From contig NZ_NFJC01000026.1 in assembly GCF_002159665.1 (NCBI RefSeq), forward strand, positions 1 through 42,910: DNA of 42,910 nucleotides. The letters are read 5' to 3'. The position numbers and the translations under genes were made by a program. The stretch comes from Desulfovibrio sp. An276. Lineage in GTDB: Bacteria > Desulfobacterota > Desulfovibrionia > Desulfovibrionales > Desulfovibrionaceae. Below, piece by piece: positions 8,302 through 17,278 of the stretch. Position 1 is the first letter of the stretch. Every line of letters starts with the position of its first letter. The notes under the pieces were generated by a model. That model made no database searches, was not told the DNA's origin, and saw only the letters and a list, made by a program, of their open reading frames with translations.

Positions 8302-11300
8302 ATGAGCCATACCGACAAGAATAAGCTGGCTGAAGGTGCCGAAAAAGCCTCATGGAAACTGGCCCTCGACGGGGTGTGCTATGAACACATATGCCAGCCA
8401 GAGGGGTCTTGGTTGCTGGGATCTGTGCTTCCGGGATACGGGCAGTTTTTGCCCCTGGACCACCATCCTTCACCCGAAGAGCTTGCCTCTCTGGGAACAA
8501 GGGGCATCTGGCTTGCCCGGGAAAGTTCTCCGGCACCGAAACTGGCAGTCATGTGCTGCGGCCAGGGTTCGGTTTGGCCCGGCATGGGTAGGGAGCTGTA
8601 TGACAACTTTCCGGAAGCCAGGGCTGCCATGGACAGGCTTGCAGCCTGCTCGAGCTGGGATGTTCTGGGGCTCATGGATGAAAGGGATGTGGAGACCATA
8701 GGTCTCACAAGGTGGCAGCAGCCCTATCTCTTCATGCTCGAATACGCCCAGTGGAGCCTGTATCTTGCTCGCGGACTCAAGCCGGACTTTATCTGTGGCC
8801 ATTCCCTGGGCGAACTTATAGCCCTTTGCCTGGCAGGAGTGTACGAGCCGGAAGTGGGCTGGTACATTATGGAGACCCGGTCGCGCCACATGGCCGATCT
8901 GGAGGAAAAGTCCCGCAGGGAAACAGGCATGATGGGCGTGTACGCCGGCATGGACGTCATACGAGAGTTGCAGGGCATGTGGCCCGACCTCTATGTCTCC
9001 AACTACAATACTCCGGAGCAGAGCATCCTTTCCGGACCGAGAGATATCCTGGCAGAGGCCAGGCGATGGTTGCGCAAGAAGCGCATACCAGCTGTCATTC
9101 TCAATATCACCCTAGCCTTTCACCATCCGAGCATGCGTGTCCTCAGGGATCTTGATTACAGAAGGCTCATGAGCCTGGACATGCATGCCCCGAAAACTCC
9201 CATGCTCAGCTGTGTTACGGCCGGTCTTTACCCGGATGTCCAGTCGGAGATATGTCGCTACATAATGGATTTGGACGAAAACAGTGTGCGCTGGGTACAG
9301 TGCGTAGAAGCCCTGTGGGACAGGCATGGCATGCGCCACTTTCTGGAAATGGGCCCTGCGGACACATTGTGCGGCATGGTGGAAAAAATACGTCCGGAAG
9401 CCCTGTGTCTTTCCTCGTCGCTACGGGGCCACGAAAGGGATCTTGTACGCAAGACCCTGGCAAGGCTGTATTCTCTTGGTCATTTGCAAAAAAAGAGCCT
9501 GTTCCTGGCAAAGTCACTGCAGGAAAAAAGCGGGTTCGAGGCCAGGATTCGGGACGGACATGCGGACGTTGGGGATATCGCCGGCAGGAAGGATGCTGCA
9601 GCTGGCAGGTGCGGCATTCCCAAGCTTAGGGAACTTCTGGCAAAAGCCTGCGGGAAAAAGGCTGAAGATTTGCATGGCAGCATGGACTTGCGCTTTGACC
9701 TGGCCTTGCGCTCGAGCTTCTTCCCCGGACTCATAGAGGAAGCGCAGAAACTTCTGGGCAGGGAGGTTGCCTTCGAGGATCTTTTGCAGGTCTCGACAAT
9801 TGCCGATCTGGAAAGGCTTTTCAGTGGCGACCTTGTGGAAGAGGGAGAAGAAAAGACCAAGGAACCCATGGGAAGGTCCGTACATCGCCCCTTCCTCGCC
9901 TGCTGCGTCAGAAAGGACGTTCAGGAGGGCGAGTCGACTGAAAGATTCCGGGAGCTGCCCAGCAACCCCTGTCAGCGCAAAATCCTTCCTTCTCCATCCT
10001 TGGAGGTGGTCGTGGTTGGCCAGGATGACTGTCTGCTGGCCAGCATGGTGGGCAGCATAGCTTCCTGGAAATGCAGTTTTACCCTTTGCCAGGGCTTGCC
10101 AGAGACAAGGGCAGTAATAGCAGGCATGGGAGGGCAGGCGCGGGAGACAACGGATAGCCCGAGTCTCCTGTCCGGCAAGACAGACATTCTCCTTCTGCAG
10201 GGGACAGGAGAAGACATATTCAGTATCATACGCGATTCGGATTGTGCTGACGGTACAAGGATTATACTTGTCGAGCAGAATCCCACAAAAGAGGGCGAGC
10301 TCAAGGATTTGTGGCACTCTGCGCAGGACTCGGGCTGTTCCTTGAACGCAGTCATGCTGGATGCGACTGCCGACCTTGATTCCCCTCTTGTGGGCGACAT
10401 GCTTGCTGCGACACTTTTGCAGGGAAGGGCGGGTCTGTACTACTGGAAATGGATGGAAAGCGAGGATGACGATACTGTCTGCATCTTGCCACAGCCCCTG
10501 CTGGACGATGCGGACAATTCGCCGCGCGTTTGTCCAGAATCCAGACCATTGAAATCAAGGACAACTCCCTTCAGCGTGTTTTCCACACAGATCTCGCAGG
10601 ACATTTTTCCTGCTCTCAGTGCCCTGCCGCAAGCAGATGGCAAGGCTGTAACCATTCCCCTGGGCCTGCATCTTGAGGCTCAGCGTGAAGCAGCCATTCT
10701 TGCTTCTCCCTGGCTTTTTGCTTCCGGAATGACGGATATACGCGTGCATGATCTGGGCTCAGTACAGCCTGGACTCGTTCGCGAGGCAAGGCTTGAAGTA
10801 GATACAGGCTTGTGGATGAATCACGATCGAGTTCCCTCGCGCATGAGCCACGTCATGACATCCCTGAGAGGAATCAGCTCTTCCGGACGCAGGACTCCGC
10901 AGTATGAGACGGTTGTGGAAAGCACTGTCATCATGACAGGAAGCCAAATGCAGATTCCGCCACTATGGAAAGAATATGCATGTCCTGCTCCCTCTTCCAG
11001 GGCCGTCGACACCAGCGACTGGTACGACACAAGGGGATATGCGAACTCTTTTCGCCTGCTGGAAAAAGTCTGGCTTTTGGACGATCATCTTCTTCTGGCC
11101 ACACTGGCCCCGGATGCCATTCTTGCCCTCAGTGGAATTTGGGCCTATGATAACTCGCTTTTCCCAAGGGGAAGGCCAAGCCTTTTTGAGGCGAATACAG
11201 CCTGCATGCCAGGTCTTGAGGCCGTGCTGCAGGCAGTGACTCTGCATTTTGACATGGACCGGCCTTCTGTGCCCTGTGCCTTGAATCCATCCCTGATGGG

Positions 11301-11505
11301 ATTTGTCCGTTTTGGCACAGCAGCATACGAGCCTTCCCTGAACCTAGCCCTCAGGCGCTGCTGGGATCGGGATCAGGTTGTTCGTTATGACGCTCAGGTG
11401 ACCAATGCCGCAGGGCAGTGCCTTGTCAGTATCAACCATCTTGAATACAACGCCCTCGCCGATGAGCCGGAGGGTGTGGACGAAGGATGCCAGCAACGTC
11501 CGTAA
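8302..11505 (+). CDS. Polyketide-synthase-like protein: acyltransferase, ACP-like and dehydratase-fold domains, no ketosynthase
   Basis: About 1067 residues. Residues ~81-396 form an intact malonyl/acyl-CoA:ACP transacylase: GQGS, GHSLGE with nucleophile Ser168, catalytic His in AFHHPSM (~274), and FLEMGP. Residues ~439-509 resemble an acyl carrier protein, but the usual D-S-L around the phosphopantetheine serine reads R-S-S (Ser471). Residues ~565-715 alternate strand and helix like a degenerate nucleotide-binding region. Residues ~755-1050 resemble a PKS dehydratase (double hotdog), but the usual catalytic His is not at its expected place and the second-half Asp appears as Glu. No ketosynthase, so any chain extension needs a partner in trans. 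Start is uncertain: ATG 8302, GTG 8293 and GTG 8275 are in frame. First gene of the rightward operon. Confidence 0.8.
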   Translation: MSHTDKNKLAEGAEKASWKLALDGVCYEHICQPEGSWLLGSVLPGYGQFLPLDHHPSPEELASLGTRGIWLARESSPAPKLAVMCCGQGSVWPGMGRELYDNFPEARAAMDRLAACSSWDVLGLMDERDVETIGLTRWQQPYLFMLEYAQWSLYLARGLKPDFICGHSLGELIALCLAGVYEPEVGWYIMETRSRHMADLEEKSRRETGMMGVYAGMDVIRELQGMWPDLYVSNYNTPEQSILSGPRDILAEARRWLRKKRIPAVILNITLAFHHPSMRVLRDLDYRRLMSLDMHAPKTPMLSCVTAGLYPDVQSEICRYIMDLDENSVRWVQCVEALWDRHGMRHFLEMGPADTLCGMVEKIRPEALCLSSSLRGHERDLVRKTLARLYSLGHLQKKSLFLAKSLQEKSGFEARIRDGHADVGDIAGRKDAAAGRCGIPKLRELLAKACGKKAEDLHGSMDLRFDLALRSSFFPGLIEEAQKLLGREVAFEDLLQVSTIADLERLFSGDLVEEGEEKTKEPMGRSVHRPFLACCVRKDVQEGESTERFRELPSNPCQRKILPSPSLEVVVVGQDDCLLASMVGSIASWKCSFTLCQGLPETRAVIAGMGGQARETTDSPSLLSGKTDILLLQGTGEDIFSIIRDSDCADGTRIILVEQNPTKEGELKDLWHSAQDSGCSLNAVMLDATADLDSPLVGDMLAATLLQGRAGLYYWKWMESEDDDTVCILPQPLLDDADNSPRVCPESRPLKSRTTPFSVFSTQISQDIFPALSALPQADGKAVTIPLGLHLEAQREAAILASPWLFASGMTDIRVHDLGSVQPGLVREARLEVDTGLWMNHDRVPSRMSHVMTSLRGISSSGRRTPQYETVVESTVIMTGSQMQIPPLWKEYACPAPSSRAVDTSDWYDTRGYANSFRLLEKVWLLDDHLLLATLAPDAILALSGIWAYDNSLFPRGRPSLFEANTACMPGLEAVLQAVTLHFDMDRPSVPCALNPSLMGFVRFGTAAYEPSLNLALRRCWDRDQVVRYDAQVTNAAGQCLVSINHLEYNALADEPEGVDEGCQQRP

Positions 11506-11569
11506 CGGACCCGAATGGTTATCCGGGCACATGAGAAGTTGGGAAAATCAGTTTGAGAGGAGAAAGGAC

Positions 11570-13324
11570 ATGACCGACGCTAAGGCAATTGCCAGGACAG
11601 GCAAATCGGGGAAGCCCCGGTCTGGACTTGCCAGCTTCGTGCGCAGGACAGGACCTGCCCTTTTGACTGTGGCCATGCTTGTACTGATTACGGCCTGTGC
11701 CTCAAGCAAGGCCGGCATGTCCTCGCCAGAGCTTCCGGCCAGGCACTGGCTGGATGAAGCTCCAGGCATACCTATTGAAAACAAGGAAAAATACGACGCA
11801 GCCATCCCCAATCTCTATAATCCCGACAAGAAGTTTGGTTTCGAGGACTGCGTCTATTTGACTATTCAGCAGTCGCCATCCCTGGTCAACAGTGCTGTTG
11901 ACATTGAAATAAAGCGGCTTGATCAGACAACTGCTGTGTGGAAATACATTCCCGAGCCGCATATGACAGTACAGGTTTCCCAGAACCTGACCAACTTCAA
12001 CAAAGATGCACATGATGTCCCTGGGGAATACGGCAGAACCCAGTTTGAAATAGGTTTTTACGCACAGTTTCCCAACCCTGTGGCAACCTATTTTGAAATC
12101 AAGGCTCAGGCCATGCTGACCGGCATTGCCATATCAACACACCGCAAGGCGGTGGGCGAAGCCATTTACAAGATTGCAGAGGCCTATTTGCGCCTGCAGG
12201 CCCAGCAGCATGTCCTGCAGGCCCAGCGTTCTCTCATCCCTGTGGCCAGGGAGCTTACGGAATACTGGAAGCAGGTCGAGTCTGTGGAAGGCAATCAGGG
12301 CTCGGCAGTCAGCCTTGCCCAGCAGCATGAACGCGAAGCAGAGCTTGGCCTTGAAAAGGCGGAAACAGAGGAGCTCATGCAGCGCACCAATCTGAAGGTT
12401 CTGGCAGGTCTTGATCCGTACCAGCAGTTCCAGGTGGATGCGAGCAATGCGAGCGAGATCCTCAAGGGCTTTGACGGCCATGCCCTGCGCTGGGACGAAC
12501 GCTGGGCCGAGTCCGAAGACAGCCTGCTTTTGCGTACCCAGATAAAGCTTGCCGACTACAAGATCATGCTTGCCTGGGCTGAGTACGTGCCCAATATGAC
12601 GATTTCGGTCAATATGAATCCGCCCCGTGGTCAGGCCCAGCCCGAATCCGGTACCGCCGACCAGTTCCTGCATCTGACTTTCGACTTTCCCCTTATTGAC
12701 TGGGGACGCAGATACAGGGGGGTGCAGTCCGCTCGTATGGTCAAGGCCCAGGCCTTCCATTCCATGGCGGAAAAGCGCTTCGACTACCAGAACAAGTGGA
12801 TTATGGCAGAGCAGAACGTCTCTCTTGCCCTTACGAATCTGAAGCTTGCCCACAACAGGTACAAGACTGCACAGATGCAGTATGACGAAGCACGCATCTC
12901 CTTTGAGAATGGCCTGGAGACATTGCCCAATGTGGCAAATCGCCAGGAAGCCATGGTGCAGGCACAGCTCAACTACATCAATACCGAACTAGATTACCGT
13001 CTTGCCCAGCTCGAATGGATGCACGTGTCCGGTCTTCTGCAAAAGCGTTTCCTCGGCCTGCCTGACAGGGAGCTGGACAAGCTTGTAGGCGGCAGCACCA
13101 TGGCCAGTGCCGGTGTGCCTGGCGCTCAGCCTCCCCTTGCACCCGAGGACGAGAAGGTCTTTCCTGCGCAACCCGTCAAGGAGGACAGACGTCCCATAGG
13201 ACGTCCGAGCCAGCTTGAGCTTGGTAAGCTCCCCGAGCTCAATGATTCCGCAAAGCCCCAGGCCGCTGCCGCCGGAACCGATACTGCCGATCTGAATACA
13301 GTGCCGACACTTGCAGGAAAGTAG
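11570..13324 (+). CDS. TolC-type outer-membrane efflux lipoprotein
   Basis: A 584-residue outer-membrane factor family protein. A lipoprotein signal ends in L-I-T-A-C with Cys43 as the lipidated residue, as in OprM/NodT-type members. The two-fold repeat of long alpha-helical hairpins is visible, with heptad-like stretches around residues 200-300 and 430-530. After about residue 530 a Pro/Ala-rich tail follows that is longer than usual. ATG 11570 is preceded by an AGGAG-AAAGG site; the frame opens earlier but overlaps the PKS-like gene. These trimeric channels normally work with a periplasmic adaptor and an inner-membrane pump. The adaptor is the next gene, but no ABC, RND or MFS pump follows. 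Confidence 0.87.
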   Translation: MTDAKAIARTGKSGKPRSGLASFVRRTGPALLTVAMLVLITACASSKAGMSSPELPARHWLDEAPGIPIENKEKYDAAIPNLYNPDKKFGFEDCVYLTIQQSPSLVNSAVDIEIKRLDQTTAVWKYIPEPHMTVQVSQNLTNFNKDAHDVPGEYGRTQFEIGFYAQFPNPVATYFEIKAQAMLTGIAISTHRKAVGEAIYKIAEAYLRLQAQQHVLQAQRSLIPVARELTEYWKQVESVEGNQGSAVSLAQQHEREAELGLEKAETEELMQRTNLKVLAGLDPYQQFQVDASNASEILKGFDGHALRWDERWAESEDSLLLRTQIKLADYKIMLAWAEYVPNMTISVNMNPPRGQAQPESGTADQFLHLTFDFPLIDWGRRYRGVQSARMVKAQAFHSMAEKRFDYQNKWIMAEQNVSLALTNLKLAHNRYKTAQMQYDEARISFENGLETLPNVANRQEAMVQAQLNYINTELDYRLAQLEWMHVSGLLQKRFLGLPDRELDKLVGGSTMASAGVPGAQPPLAPEDEKVFPAQPVKEDRRPIGRPSQLELGKLPELNDSAKPQAAAAGTDTADLNTVPTLAGK

Positions 13325-13476
13325 GCAGTCAGCCGCTTGCGCCTGACAAGTTCTTGTGAGGACTGGCAGACTGCGCAAACAGAGGTCTTGTCTCGTCCCG
13401 GGCTTGGGTTTTCTGACTCCGGCTTTCTGGAAAGATAGAACATGGAGGCGGCGCTTTCTCTTCTGCACGACTGCCG

Positions 13477-14403
13477 ATGGAGCCGCGCCGAAAATTGCTG
13501 ATGAAAAGACATATTGTGTTTCAGTGCTGTCTTGTCATGCTTGCTCTCCTCTTGGGCAGCGCAGTTCAGGCAGCAGAAACGACAACCATACTGACAGGCA
13601 AGGTTCGAAATACCGTAACCCGTTCTCCCATAGTGCATTTCAGGGGTGTTGTGGACAGGGTCCTTGTCGCTCCCGGTGACAAGGTGCAAAAGGGACAGCC
13701 TCTTATGCGTTATGTCCTGCAGGACGAGGCTCGTCGCGCGTTGCAGAGAGAAATCAACCTTGGCCCCGGCACGGAAGCGAGCAAGGGACAGATCCTCGAT
13801 TTGCAAAGCCAACTCAGCCAGGTGAGCGCACAGCGCAACAAAGCTAAAAGTCTTGCTGCAACAGGACTTGGCTCCAACAAGGCCTTTGGCCGTCTTGAGG
13901 CAGACGTGCATGCCCTGCAGACACGCATATCCCTGCTCGAAGAGTCCATTGCCAAGCAGGAGGCAAACTTTGCCCTGCGCATGGAAGAGCTGAGTGGATA
14001 CTTTGACACGGAGATCAAGGAGGGTATGACCCTGCCTCCATACCTCTTTTTGAAGTCCCCTATTGACGGATATGTCCTGTCCATCTCCCAGACCATGAAC
14101 CCAGGTGCCATGTTCGATGAGGGCTTTACGCCCGTAACAATCGGCCAGATGGATCCCATGGCCATTCAGGTCCCTGTCTATGAGGCAGAAGTGTCTTCCC
14201 TGAGCGTTGGCGATGAGGCAACTGTGGAAATACCTTCGCTGGGCAACAAGACCTTCAAGGCTACTATTTCCGAGATCGCCTGGGCCTCCAACGACATGGA
14301 TGTCTCCAGGGCCTCCTACTTCAATGTGGAACTGATCATTCCGAATCCGGATCTTGAGCTCAAGCCCGGCTTCAAGGCTGTCGTGCGCTTTACCCTGAAG
14401 TAG
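13477..14403 (+). CDS. HlyD-like periplasmic adaptor (membrane fusion protein)
   Basis: A 308-residue adaptor of the HlyD/RND membrane fusion type. A signal peptide ends near SAVQA at residue 32, so the protein is secreted to the periplasm rather than anchored by a long N-terminal helix. Then come a half lipoyl domain (VVDRVLVAPGDKVQKGQPL), an alpha-helical coiled-coil hairpin at about residues 75-165, the second lipoyl half (LKSPIDGYVLSISQTMNPG) and a beta-barrel domain (VPVYEAEVSSLSVGD). No good ribosome binding site is seen; ATG 13501 is an alternative start giving a more typical signal peptide. It lies 150 nt after the outer-membrane factor gene and 16 nt before the flippase gene. Confidence 0.85.
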   Translation: MEPRRKLLMKRHIVFQCCLVMLALLLGSAVQAAETTTILTGKVRNTVTRSPIVHFRGVVDRVLVAPGDKVQKGQPLMRYVLQDEARRALQREINLGPGTEASKGQILDLQSQLSQVSAQRNKAKSLAATGLGSNKAFGRLEADVHALQTRISLLEESIAKQEANFALRMEELSGYFDTEIKEGMTLPPYLFLKSPIDGYVLSISQTMNPGAMFDEGFTPVTIGQMDPMAIQVPVYEAEVSSLSVGDEATVEIPSLGNKTFKATISEIAWASNDMDVSRASYFNVELIIPNPDLELKPGFKAVVRFTLK

Positions 14404-14419
14404 TGGCACGTAATACCGC

Positions 14420-15832
14420 ATGAAACTCAAGAGTATTCCTCAGCGTCTCGGCTATATTCTGGGGGCACAGTGGACCCGCGACCTGTCGTGGACCATCTTT
14501 ACCATTCTGCTCGCGCGTCAAAGCCAGGGAACGCTGGGCCAGGTCATGCTGGCCCTGTCCTACGGCTATCTTGTGAAGACGGCCGCGGATGTGGGTCTCA
14601 ATGATTTTTTGCTCTCCTCCTTTGCCAGAAAGGGTGCCAACAAACGCAGGCTGCTTGGAGAAGTGAGCTGGTTCAAGCTTGTCCTTCTTGTCGTGGCCCT
14701 GGTCGCGACTTGGCTTGTGACTGGCTGGCAGGGGTACGATCAGGACTTGCGGCTGGTCGTCTTGTGCATAGCCGCTGGCTTTGGCCTTGATGGTGTCAGC
14801 GACAGCTTCTTTGCCCTGTGTCAGGCCAGGGGAAGGCAGGATGTGGAAATGCGCATCCGCATTCCTGCAGCACTTGTGGGCATAGGCTACGGTATTGCCT
14901 GCGTGCTTATGGGTGCTCCAACACTTGCCATTGCCGTCTTTAAGCCTCTGGAATCCATTTTGCTCATGGCCTTTGCGCTGAAGGCCCTGGGGCGCAATCC
15001 TCTGGCTCACTTTGGCTGGGCCCAATTGCGCGATCTGCTCATGCAGCTGCGTACAGGACTGATTTTTACCGGCATGGCAGGCTGCGCCATGCTCTACAAC
15101 AAGCTGAACGTCTTTTTCCTGAAAAAGTACGGCGGTGATGCAGTTGTGGGCGGATACAGCGTGGCATGGGAAACAGTAGAGGGACTGTCTGTCCTTGTTT
15201 CCGGCGCACTGCTCGGCAAGGTCATCTTTCCCCTCATGGCCAAGACCTGGGACGAGGACAGGGATGCCTTCCGCAAATTGTCCGGTCAGACTGCCAAGTC
15301 TCTCTGGGCTGCCGCGCTCCCCATCATCTTTCTCATCTTCGTGGAAAGCGATCGTTTCCTGACTCTTGTCTACGGGGCGCAGTACTCCACATCCGTGACA
15401 GCCCAGCAGCTGCTCACACCTTGCGTAGCCACAGCGTTTCTTCACAACCTCGCAGCCTATGCCATGATATCCATGCACAGGCACAGACTGCTTTTCGCCT
15501 TCTATCTGAGCGGTCTTGTCGTCAATATTATCTGCTGCTTTACGCTGATACCCTGGTCTCCCCTGGTAGGAGCTGCCCTTTCCCTCACCATTACCAAGGT
15601 ATGGGTTGCCATCTTCACAGTAGGTTTTTTCCAGGCCACCGTTCGTCCCATGGGACTAGGACAGTGGTGCATATTGCTAGGAACAGGCCTAGCAGCCTTC
15701 CTTCTGTGGCACACCATTGCAAGCATGCCTGTGCGGCGTGAGTTGGCAGAACTGACAGGCCTGATTCCACTTGTGACCCTTTTCTGGTTCTGGCGTCCGC
15801 CATCGATTTTCGACAAGAAGGAAGCGGCCTGA
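14420..15832 (+). CDS. Wzx/MATE-like polysaccharide or lipid flippase
   Basis: A 470-residue polytopic membrane protein with about 12-14 hydrophobic segments, most like the oligosaccharide flippases (Wzx) of the MOP superfamily. Hydrophobic segments alternate with short charged loops over the whole length, and the N-terminus carries the SQGTLGQVMLALSYG loop typical of Wzx-like proteins. Wzx proteins move undecaprenyl- or lipid-linked products from the cytoplasmic to the periplasmic leaflet. As the last gene of the export operon it is the only inner-membrane transporter in the island, and so the candidate partner of the adaptor and outer-membrane channel. No obvious ribosome binding site is seen, so translation may be coupled to the upstream gene. 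Confidence 0.82.
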   Translation: MKLKSIPQRLGYILGAQWTRDLSWTIFTILLARQSQGTLGQVMLALSYGYLVKTAADVGLNDFLLSSFARKGANKRRLLGEVSWFKLVLLVVALVATWLVTGWQGYDQDLRLVVLCIAAGFGLDGVSDSFFALCQARGRQDVEMRIRIPAALVGIGYGIACVLMGAPTLAIAVFKPLESILLMAFALKALGRNPLAHFGWAQLRDLLMQLRTGLIFTGMAGCAMLYNKLNVFFLKKYGGDAVVGGYSVAWETVEGLSVLVSGALLGKVIFPLMAKTWDEDRDAFRKLSGQTAKSLWAAALPIIFLIFVESDRFLTLVYGAQYSTSVTAQQLLTPCVATAFLHNLAAYAMISMHRHRLLFAFYLSGLVVNIICCFTLIPWSPLVGAALSLTITKVWVAIFTVGFFQATVRPMGLGQWCILLGTGLAAFLLWHTIASMPVRRELAELTGLIPLVTLFWFWRPPSIFDKKEAA

Positions 15833-15855
15833 TTGCCCAAAAACAAGAACATGAC

Positions 15856-15901
15856 ATGAACAAGAGCCCTGCAGGATTCATCCTGCAGGGCTCTTGTTCA
15901 T
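15856..15901. terminator. Perfect 21-bp hairpin between convergent operons
   Basis: Arms 15856-15876 and 15881-15901 are exactly complementary over 21 bp with a 4-nt loop (TTCA). It begins 23 nt after the flippase stop and ends 42 nt before the rlmN stop on the other strand. The stem has a GC-rich core (GAGCCCTGCAGGA) flanked by AACAAG/CTTGTT, so each strand has a short T-rich stretch after the core. This fits a bidirectional intrinsic terminator. Confidence 0.75.
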
Positions 15902-15943
15902 GAATCAGGTTGTGGAAAGCCTGTGGGGAGAGACTTGCTGCTT

Positions 15944-17101
15944 CTACACCGTTATGTCATCAGCCAGCCTTTCCCCTTGAATGACAGCATCTTCTTCCCG
16001 CATGGCTGAGGCCTTGAGCTGACCGCAGGCAGCGTCGATATCACGCCCCTTGCTCTTGCGTATGACTGCGGTGATGCCCGCGTCCCAGAGGATCTTTTCG
16101 AAGGCAAGAACGCGTTCTTCGCTCGGAGCCTTGTAGGGCGAGCCCGGGGTGGAATTATAAACTATGAGATTAATCTTGCTCTTGCGCACAGAATGCACAA
16201 TGCGCACAAGCTGTCTGGCTTCTTCCGGGCTGTCGTTCACACCTCCGAGCAGCAGATACTCGAATGTTATGCGCTCGCGTGTCTTCAGAGGATAGCTGTT
16301 CAGTGTGGCAAGAAGGTCGTCCAGATGCCATTTGGCTGCACCGGGCATAATCTTTTCGCGCAAGGTTTGATTTGGTGCATGCAAGGATATGGCCAGAAAG
16401 GCAAGACCGCTTGAACCCAGCTCTTCCAGTCCCTTGCGAATACCACAAGTGGAGACAGTAATGCGTCTGGGCGAAAAGTTGAGCCCCCCGTTTTCATTGA
16501 GTGAGATCAACGCTCTTTCCAGATTGCGGTAGTTGAGCAATGGCTCGCCCATGCCCATGAAGACAAGGTTTCTGAGCACAGGCCACTGCGGTCTTGTATC
16601 ATGGAGATGCTCTCTGGCTACCAGGATCTGGCCAAGAATTTCTGCATGGGCCATGTTGCGAGTAAAACCCATTGTGCCTGTCGAGCAGAAGGTACAGCCC
16701 ATGGCGCAGCCTACCTGGGTAGAGAGGCATTGTGTCCAGCGTACATTGCCCGACTTCGAAGTGGAAGGGATGAGCACTGTCTCAACGCGCTCGTTGTCGG
16801 CCAGACGCAGCAGAAATTTGGTAGTGCCGTCACTGCTGACCTGCACCCTGTCGATTTCAGGCCAGCCAATATAGGCACATTCATCCAGCCTTTTGCGGAA
16901 ATCCTTGGAAATATTGGTCATGGCAGAGAAGGATCGGGCCATATACTGCCACAGCCACTGCCACAACTGTACAGCCCTGAATTTCGGCTCCCCCATATCG
17001 GCAAGCCAGGCCTTGAGTTCGTCAAGGGTAAGTTCCAGCACGTTGATCTTGCCATCGGCAGCACGCCGCGCAAAATCCATGGTCTGCATGATCTCCGACA
17101 T
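15944..17101 (-). CDS. rlmN: Dual-specificity 23S rRNA/tRNA (adenine-C2) methyltransferase RlmN
   Basis: A 385-residue radical SAM methyltransferase that methylates C2 of A2503 in 23S rRNA and A37 in some tRNAs. The radical SAM cluster cysteines are Cys132, Cys136 and Cys139 (C-A-M-G-C-T-F-C). The methyl-carrying cysteine of the C-terminal region is Cys359 in DIDAACGQL. Length and layout are typical. The ATG has a GAGG element 5 nt upstream. It lies downstream of tamB on the same strand, with a 177-nt gap that may contain its own promoter. Cytoplasmic housekeeping function; high confidence. Confidence 0.95.
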   Translation of the reverse strand: MSEIMQTMDFARRAADGKINVLELTLDELKAWLADMGEPKFRAVQLWQWLWQYMARSFSAMTNISKDFRKRLDECAYIGWPEIDRVQVSSDGTTKFLLRLADNERVETVLIPSTSKSGNVRWTQCLSTQVGCAMGCTFCSTGTMGFTRNMAHAEILGQILVAREHLHDTRPQWPVLRNLVFMGMGEPLLNYRNLERALISLNENGGLNFSPRRITVSTCGIRKGLEELGSSGLAFLAISLHAPNQTLREKIMPGAAKWHLDDLLATLNSYPLKTRERITFEYLLLGGVNDSPEEARQLVRIVHSVRKSKINLIVYNSTPGSPYKAPSEERVLAFEKILWDAGITAVIRKSKGRDIDAACGQLKASAMREEDAVIQGERLADDITV

Positions 17102-17278
17102 CCCTACCTCGAAAAGCGATAAATCTGAACCTGTTATGTTAGCAAGCCCGGAGGGAAAAGTCCAATATGAGTGAGCCTTTGCATGTTTTCTGCAGTTGTG
17201 TGGTGTAGTACAGTAATTTTCTCTTGAAAAAAGTTTTCCGTAGCAAGTATGCAGATTTTTTCTATATGTTCAGGTGGA

